9,617 bases of DNA from Acidobacteriota bacterium (GTDB lineage Bacteria; Acidobacteriota; Terriglobia; UBA7540). The notes under the pieces are model-generated. The model saw only the letters and a list, made by a program, of their open reading frames with translations, was not told where the DNA came from and did no database searches. Below are positions 7,101-9,617 of the stretch, piece after piece. Positions within the stretch are counted from its first letter, which is position 1; each line of letters opens with the position of its first letter. Both the position numbers and the translations under genes were made by a program. The stretch covers positions 1 to 9,617 of the forward strand of contig JAKASC010000079.1 in NCBI GenBank assembly GCA_021828245.1, given 5' to 3'.

Positions 7101-7473
7101 CGAGCTGGGCGGATTGCCGACGCTCGCCGTTCACGTACCAGCGGAACTCAAGATAGTCCGTGAGAATTAGATTGGGCAGCGCGGCGAGATACCGCTTCAT
7201 CTGATCGGACTTTTCGATTCCATCAAGGTCCTTGCCCACGTCTTTGGCTTCGATGTAGCCGAGCGTGAGCGGGCCATGCGCGGCCTGCTTGGAAACCACG
7301 AAATCGGGCGCGCCGCATTCAACGCGCTTGGGCTCGTTGGTGGCCGCGATGCCGGGGGCAAGCGACTCCATCAGGCTCTTCAGCGCCGGCCGGTGAGTGT
7401 GCTCGGTGGCATTGCCGGCTTGAAGCTCGCGCTGAATCTGTCGGCGATAAACATCAAACGGAGCGGTTGGCAT
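4138..7473 (-). CDS. Type ISP-like single-chain restriction/DNA adenine methyltransferase, helicase-less
   Basis: This 1111-residue protein should both methylate adenine in a target site and cut unmodified DNA. The N-terminus has a PD-(D/E)XK nuclease signature: PDF with D57, then YIEAK with E75 and K77. A helical linker (FADMFAQTLAYGLFAARVN) leads into a gamma-class N6-methyltransferase: GVYYTPEPVVSYIVRSVD (from 324, motif X), LDPACGTGTFL (D386, SAM-binding motif I) and NPPY (518-521, catalytic motif IV). The C-terminal third, with NYRPFDSR (about 787-794) and WNFHIGGYQVCEKWLKDR near the end, matches the type ISP specificity domain. No helicase motifs are seen, so it is far shorter than LlaGI/LlaBIII (about 1570 aa) and works more like a type IIG enzyme. 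Two 52-bp dispersed repeats encode extra peptides at about residues 657-674 and 1025-1042. ATG 7473 is the only sensible start, although no clear Shine-Dalgarno precedes it. Confidence 0.9.
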   Translation of the reverse strand: MPTAPFDVYRRQIQRELQAGNATEHTHRPALKSLMESLAPGIAATNEPKRVECGAPDFVVSKQAAHGPLTLGYIEAKDVGKDLDGIEKSDQMKRYLAALPNLILTDYLEFRWYVNGERRQSAQLARVGKGGKLTPEKGAPQSVSDLLSGFLARQAEPINSPKELALRMARLTHFIRDMIVTAFEKDSASTTLRELHAAFEKALIPDLPIPQFADMFAQTLAYGLFAARVNHQGPIGSFKRLGAASEIPKTNPFLRRLFETITGADLDEEPYAGFVDDLTQLLADTDMQAVLADFGKREARQDPVVHFYETFLAAYDPKLREARGVYYTPEPVVSYIVRSVDHLLKTRFGCPNGLADTATVKYEREEETAGQVKKVKATSPRVLILDPACGTGTFLYTVIDHIRAEFMRQGNAGMWSGYVRNHLLPRIFGFELLMAPYAVAHFKLGMQLAGHDLTPAQREKWAYDFSSDDRLRIYLTNTLEEAERRAQLEFGFFRTLTEEANAAVEVKRDLPILAVIGNPPYSGHSANRSWEIKNGRRVPTFIGKLIQDYYKVDGQPLGEKNPKWLQDDYVKFIRWGQWRIEQTGVGVLALITNHGYLDNPTFRGMRRQLMSAFTEIYLLNLHGNSKKKEKSPDGSPDENVFDIQQGVTLGIFVRQPRGTGVPAVGGHGQDGHATPRARVFYADLWGVREAKYQTLLEIDVQHTGWKELDPQAPFYMFVPRDMNLSVEYEGGWKVTDTFPVNVLGFQTHRDPVAVAFDWHALRAQVASYLGSAPSENEWKEHARRCNYRPFDSRVVYLSKRVSDRPRPEVTRQMFRGNIGLNLVRQTKAGVWTHALVSDKPTPAVFLEIKDGSSIFPLYLYSPAPKDRQPQLGVQGSQRVEGANTRRPNLSPEFIADMEKRLGLKFVPDGKGDLKKEFGPEDVFNSIYAVLHSPTYRSRYAEFLKSDFPRIPLTSDVKLFRALCGLGGELVALHLLESPRLEKPIARYPVKGSNVVEKGFPKYIAPGQPEPGTGKPVSEGRVYINRSTGVPPVAGHGQDAHATGQYFEGVPPEVWNFHIGGYQVCEKWLKDRRGRTLTYDDQLHYCKVVTALKETIRLMAAIDAAIPQWPME
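4349..4400. repeat. 52-bp twin-hairpin dispersed repeat, copy 1, inside the restriction-modification gene
   Basis: Two perfect adjacent hairpins: CATGGGCA-TCT-TGCCCATG (4353-4371) and CACGGGCG-GGA-CGCCCGTG (4378-4396), each with an 8-bp stem and 3-nt loop. The outer ends GTGGCA and TGCTAC are nearly inverted. On the coding strand it reads STGVPPVAGHGQDAHAT in frame. Perfect stems suggest a younger insertion than copy 2. Confidence 0.9.
5453..5504. repeat. 52-bp twin-hairpin dispersed repeat, copy 2, inside the restriction-modification gene
   Basis: Same length, orientation and reading frame as copy 1, but with mismatched stems. Its outer ends GTGGCA and TGCCAC are perfect inverted repeats. 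The encoded peptide is TGVPAVGGHGQDGHAT, about three changes from copy 1, consistent with an older insertion that has drifted. Confidence 0.88.
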
Positions 7474-7497
7474 GATTTACCCGAGGGCCGGTAAGAA

Positions 7498-7526
7498 CAC
7501 ATACCACAACGGAACCTGGCGGACAA
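7498..7526 (-). promoter_or_regulatory. Weak candidate promoter of the type ISP-like gene
   Basis: On the minus strand -35 TTGTCC (7526-7521; 4 of 6) and -10 TATGTG (7503-7498; 3 of 6) are 17 nt apart, giving a predicted leader of about 18 nt. The match is poor and no better one was seen between the gene and the repeats. Confidence 0.25.
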
Positions 7527-7533
7527 GACCTAG

Positions 7534-7636
7534 CCTCCACAAAACGGAGCGTAAAGGACGACACCTCGGGAAGAGCCGCTGAGGACCGCAAAAAGCGCGC
7601 ACCTCAGCGCTACCCAAGAAGCGCACCTCAGCGCTA
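7534..7636. repeat. Hairpin-repeat cluster R3a
   Basis: A leader CCTCCACAAAAC...ACCTCGGG (7534-7568) precedes module A (7569-7614) and a half-A unit (7618-7636). The leader plus module A recur at 7805-7885, exactly 271 bp downstream, which suggests local duplication of this segment. Confidence 0.85.
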
Positions 7637-7655
7637 GAAAGATGTTACAAGCAGG

Positions 7656-7798
7656 GTAGCACAAAGGTAGCCGCGTCGGCTTCCTTTGCGGCTCGTGAGT
7701 CTTCATTACGGGTTGGCGGGCGAATCCCGCAAAGGCCGCGGGGCAATGCATAGGAAGGGCCGCTGAGGAGCGCAAAAAGCGCGCACCTCATCGCTACC
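7656..7798. repeat. Hairpin-repeat cluster R3b (module B + module A)
   Basis: Module B (7656-7692) has ACAAAGGTAGCC opposite GGCTTCCTTTGC with a 5-nt loop. Module A lies at 7753-7798. The 60 bp between them have no match elsewhere in the window. The order and spacing resemble cluster R2. Confidence 0.82.
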
Positions 7799-7804
7799 TG
7801 CCGG

Positions 7805-7941
7805 CCTCCACAAAACAAAGCGCAAAAGATGCTACCTCGGGAAGAGCCGCTGAGGAGCGCAGAAAACCCGCACCTCATCGCTACCCGGAGCGCAGAAAGC
7901 GCGCACCTCATCGCTACCCAAGAAGCGCACCTTAGCGCTAC
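7805..7941. repeat. Hairpin-repeat cluster R3c
   Basis: Leader (7805-7839), module A (7840-7885, identical to the R1 copy), a 5'-truncated module A (7887-7918) and a half-A unit (7923-7941). Together R3a-c fill most of the 562-bp gap between the two divergently placed genes. Only about 7942-8035 remains as leader for the downstream gene, with a possible -10 TAAAAT at 8010-8015 but no -35. Confidence 0.85.
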
Positions 7942-8035
7942 AAAGACTGCAAAGGGTGGGCGGCTCCGCGCGACCGCGGATTCCCGTGCGCGGGGGGCGG
8001 AGTTTCCCTTAAAATGGGAGGGTCAAGGAGGGACC

Positions 8036-9169
8036 ATGCGAGCTTCTAAGGGCAAATGGATGATGCTGGCGGGTGCGGTGCTGGCGCTCAGCTCATGTGG
8101 TGGAGGCTCGGGCGGATCGCCGGCGTTGCCGAGCCCGCCGCCGGCCATGCCGGGATATCTCCAAGCGGCGGCGTTGGGCATCCAGCAACTGCAAACGTGG
8201 TACGACTCGACGACGGGCTTGTGGCAGACGACGGGTTGGTGGAACGCGGCGAACTCCATCACGGTGCTCGGGGAATATTCGAAATTGAGCGGTTCCACGG
8301 AGTATCTCCCGGTGATTTCCAACACGTTTACGCGCAATGAGAGCGGCGGCTTTCTGACCAATTATTATGACGACGAAGGATGGTGGGCGCTCGCATGGAT
8401 TGAAGCCTACGACGTGACGGGGAACGCGAGCTATCTCAACATGGCGGAGGAGATCTTTTCCGACATGACGACGGGCTGGGATACGAGCACCTGCGGCGGC
8501 GGAATTTGGTGGAACAAAACGCACACGTATAAAAATGCGATTGCCAATGAGTTGTTTCTTGATGTGGCGGCCAACTTGGCGGAGCGGGTCAGCGATCCGA
8601 GCGCCAAAACCGCCGACCTCAATTGGGCGCAGGAAGAATGGCAATGGTTCTCCCAATCCGGCATGATCAATGCGCAGAATTTGATTAACGACGGGCTGAG
8701 CATCAGCAGCACGAATCCTTCCAGTTGCCAGAACAATGGACAGACGGTGTGGAGTTACAATCAGGGCGTGATTTTGGGCGGTCTGGCGGCGCTCGCGCAA
8801 CTGACAGGGAATTCCACCTTGCTGGAGGAGGCGCAGACGATTGCGCAGGCGGCCATCGCCCACCTGACGGACTCGAATGGGATCCTCCACGATGCGTGCG
8901 AGCCGAATTGTGGGGCCGACGGCGTGCAGTTCAAGGGCATCTTTGTCCGCAACTTGGCGATTCTCAATGCCGCACAGCCGCAATCGTCCTATGCAAGCTT
9001 TCTCGCCACCAACGCCCAGAGCATCTGGAATAACGATCAGGGGCCAAACCACCAGTTCGGCGTGGTGTGGTCGGGGCCGTTTAGCTCGCCGTCAGAAGGC
9101 GCGGCGGCGGCGCAAACCTCGGCCGTGGATTGTTTTTTGGCCGCCGATGAGGCGGGCGCGCAACCCTGA
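8036..9169 (+). CDS. Lipoprotein glycoside hydrolase family 76 (endo-alpha-1,6-mannanase type)
   Basis: This 377-residue exported enzyme is predicted to cut alpha-1,6-mannan backbones (fungal/yeast mannan or mannosylated glycans). It starts with a lipoprotein signal: K5-K7, hydrophobic stretch MMLAGAVLAL, lipobox LSSC with the lipidated Cys at 21, then a Gly/Ser/Pro linker. The catalytic domain follows as an (alpha/alpha)6 barrel with YYDDEGWWALAWIEAYD; the paired aspartates D112-D113 are the GH76 catalytic pair. TCGGGIWW (152-159) and YKNAIANELF (165-174) are further family signatures. Length matches the family. The start at 8036 is fixed by AAGGAGG at 8025-8031 and the signal peptide; the frame is open back to 7829 only because repeat DNA lacks stops there. 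It has no sugar-uptake neighbours, so it appears to be a solitary surface hydrolase in an otherwise unrelated region. Confidence 0.92.
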   Translation: MRASKGKWMMLAGAVLALSSCGGGSGGSPALPSPPPAMPGYLQAAALGIQQLQTWYDSTTGLWQTTGWWNAANSITVLGEYSKLSGSTEYLPVISNTFTRNESGGFLTNYYDDEGWWALAWIEAYDVTGNASYLNMAEEIFSDMTTGWDTSTCGGGIWWNKTHTYKNAIANELFLDVAANLAERVSDPSAKTADLNWAQEEWQWFSQSGMINAQNLINDGLSISSTNPSSCQNNGQTVWSYNQGVILGGLAALAQLTGNSTLLEEAQTIAQAAIAHLTDSNGILHDACEPNCGADGVQFKGIFVRNLAILNAAQPQSSYASFLATNAQSIWNNDQGPNHQFGVVWSGPFSSPSEGAAAAQTSAVDCFLAADEAGAQP

Positions 9170-9193
9170 AGTCAATTCACCTTCCATTCGCAG

Positions 9194-9483
9194 AAGAGCC
9201 GCTGAGGAGCGCAAAAAGCGCGCACCTCAGCGCTACAAAAACGGCCGGGGACGCGCACCTCATCGCTACAAGGACCGTGTGGGGCGCGCGAACGAAAAGA
9301 GCCGCTGAGGAGCGCAAAAAGCGCGCACCTCATCGCTACAAAAACGGCCGGGGACGCGCACCTTAGCGCTACAAGGGCCGTGTGGGGCGCGCCAACGAAA
9401 AGAGCCGCTGAGGAGCGCAAAGAACGCGCACCTCAGCGCTACAAAAACGGCCGGGGACGCGCACCTCAGCGCGACAAGGGCCG
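9194..9483. repeat. Tandem array of a 103-bp composite hairpin repeat (2.9 units)
   Basis: Units begin at 9194, 9297 and 9400, exactly 103 bp apart. Each has module A, a spacer AAAAACGGCCGGGGACGC, a half-A unit (CACCTCAGCGCTACAAGG type) and, in the first two units, a GTGTGGGGCGCGC segment. Units differ at only a few positions. The third unit loses the last segment and stops about 10 nt before the tRNA gene. The array fills the whole gap after the mannanase gene. Confidence 0.93.
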
Positions 9484-9492
9484 CAAAAAGCG

Positions 9493-9566
9493 CGGGCCTG
9501 GGGAGACTCGAACTCCCGACCCTCTGCTTAGAAGGCAGATGCTCTATCCACCTGAGCTACAGGCCC
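9493..9566 (-). tRNA. tRNA-Arg (anticodon UCU)
   Basis: The minus strand gives a complete cloverleaf: acceptor arms GGGCCTG and CAGGCCC pair perfectly, D-arm GCTC...GAGC, anticodon stem TCTGC/GCAGA with loop CTTCTAA and anticodon TCT, T-arm GGGAG-TTCGAGT-CTCCC. It decodes AGA (and AGG by wobble). The discriminator base is G at 9493; CCA is not encoded and must be added after transcription. An extended -10 lies 12 nt upstream. Confidence 0.97.
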
Positions 9567-9578
9567 GCCAACACGCCG

Positions 9579-9587
9579 AATATAACA
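9579..9587 (-). promoter_or_regulatory. Extended -10 element of the tRNA-Arg gene
   Basis: TGTTATATT on the minus strand is a TGn extended -10 with TATATT, placed 12 nt before the mature tRNA 5' end. No good -35 is visible 16-18 nt further upstream, which fits extended -10 promoters. Confidence 0.6.
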
Positions 9588-9617
9588 CGCTCGGCGAGAT
9601 GACGATAGGGCAGTTAT

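Noticed and set aside
7829..8035. In-frame upstream extension of the mannanase ORF
   Set aside because: It reads through hairpin repeats, and the internal ATG at 8036 has a strong Shine-Dalgarno and starts a proper lipoprotein signal peptide.
8093..9052. 319-aa minus-strand ORF
   Set aside because: Antisense shadow of the GH76 gene, rich in Arg as expected from reversed GC-rich codons; no domain seen.
9183..9245. Module A hairpin as an intrinsic terminator for the mannanase gene
   Set aside because: The stem is strong but no T-run follows on the plus strand, and the same hairpin occurs in places with no gene end.
9194..9483. Possible CRISPR array
   Set aside because: The whole 103-bp unit is repeated, with no unique spacers and no cas genes; the units are composite palindromes.
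9493..9566. tRNA-Arg as an integration site of a genomic island
   Set aside because: No repeated copy of the tRNA 3' end and no integrase gene found in the window.

Overview
The window most likely comes from a Verrucomicrobiota or other PVC-group bacterium. This is an inference from two things: a dispersed twin-hairpin repeat that reads TGVPPV-x-GHGQDAHAT when translated, which I associate with those genomes, and the dense non-coding hairpin repeats. No rRNA or core marker gene is present to confirm it. The DNA is GC-rich except for the AT-rich leader of the first gene.

Layout, left to right. (1) The 5' part of an Hsp20 small heat-shock gene (minus strand, cut by the window edge) has a near-consensus promoter. 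(2) A relic of an IS1634-type transposase (about 410-672, plus strand) runs into a hairpin-repeat cluster. (3) A broken MmeI/type IIL-like restriction-modification gene on the minus strand survives as two pieces: the extreme C-terminus (862-1166) and the extreme N-terminus (about 3510-3808). (4) Between the two pieces sits an intact, tightly spaced two-gene operon: a Sll1717-type P-loop ATPase followed 4 nt later by a winged-helix DNA-binding protein. (5) A second repeat cluster comes next, then a full-length 1111-aa type ISP-like restriction/methyltransferase gene (minus strand). Two 52-bp dispersed repeats lie inside it, both kept in frame. (6) A 560-bp gap is filled with hairpin repeats. 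(7) A lipoprotein GH76 alpha-1,6-mannanase gene (plus strand) follows. (8) A three-unit tandem array of 103-bp repeats ends at the 3' end of a tRNA-Arg(UCU) gene (minus strand).

The interval from 862 to 7473 looks like a small defence locus: one intact restriction-modification enzyme, one wrecked one, and an ATPase/wHTH module where the middle of the wrecked gene should be. The ATPase/wHTH pair is the best candidate for an undescribed system. Its defence role is inferred only from location and family architecture. The Hsp20, GH76 and tRNA genes appear functionally unrelated to it. The hairpin repeats occupy nearly every intergenic gap and look like a REP-like family spread by a transposase encoded elsewhere.
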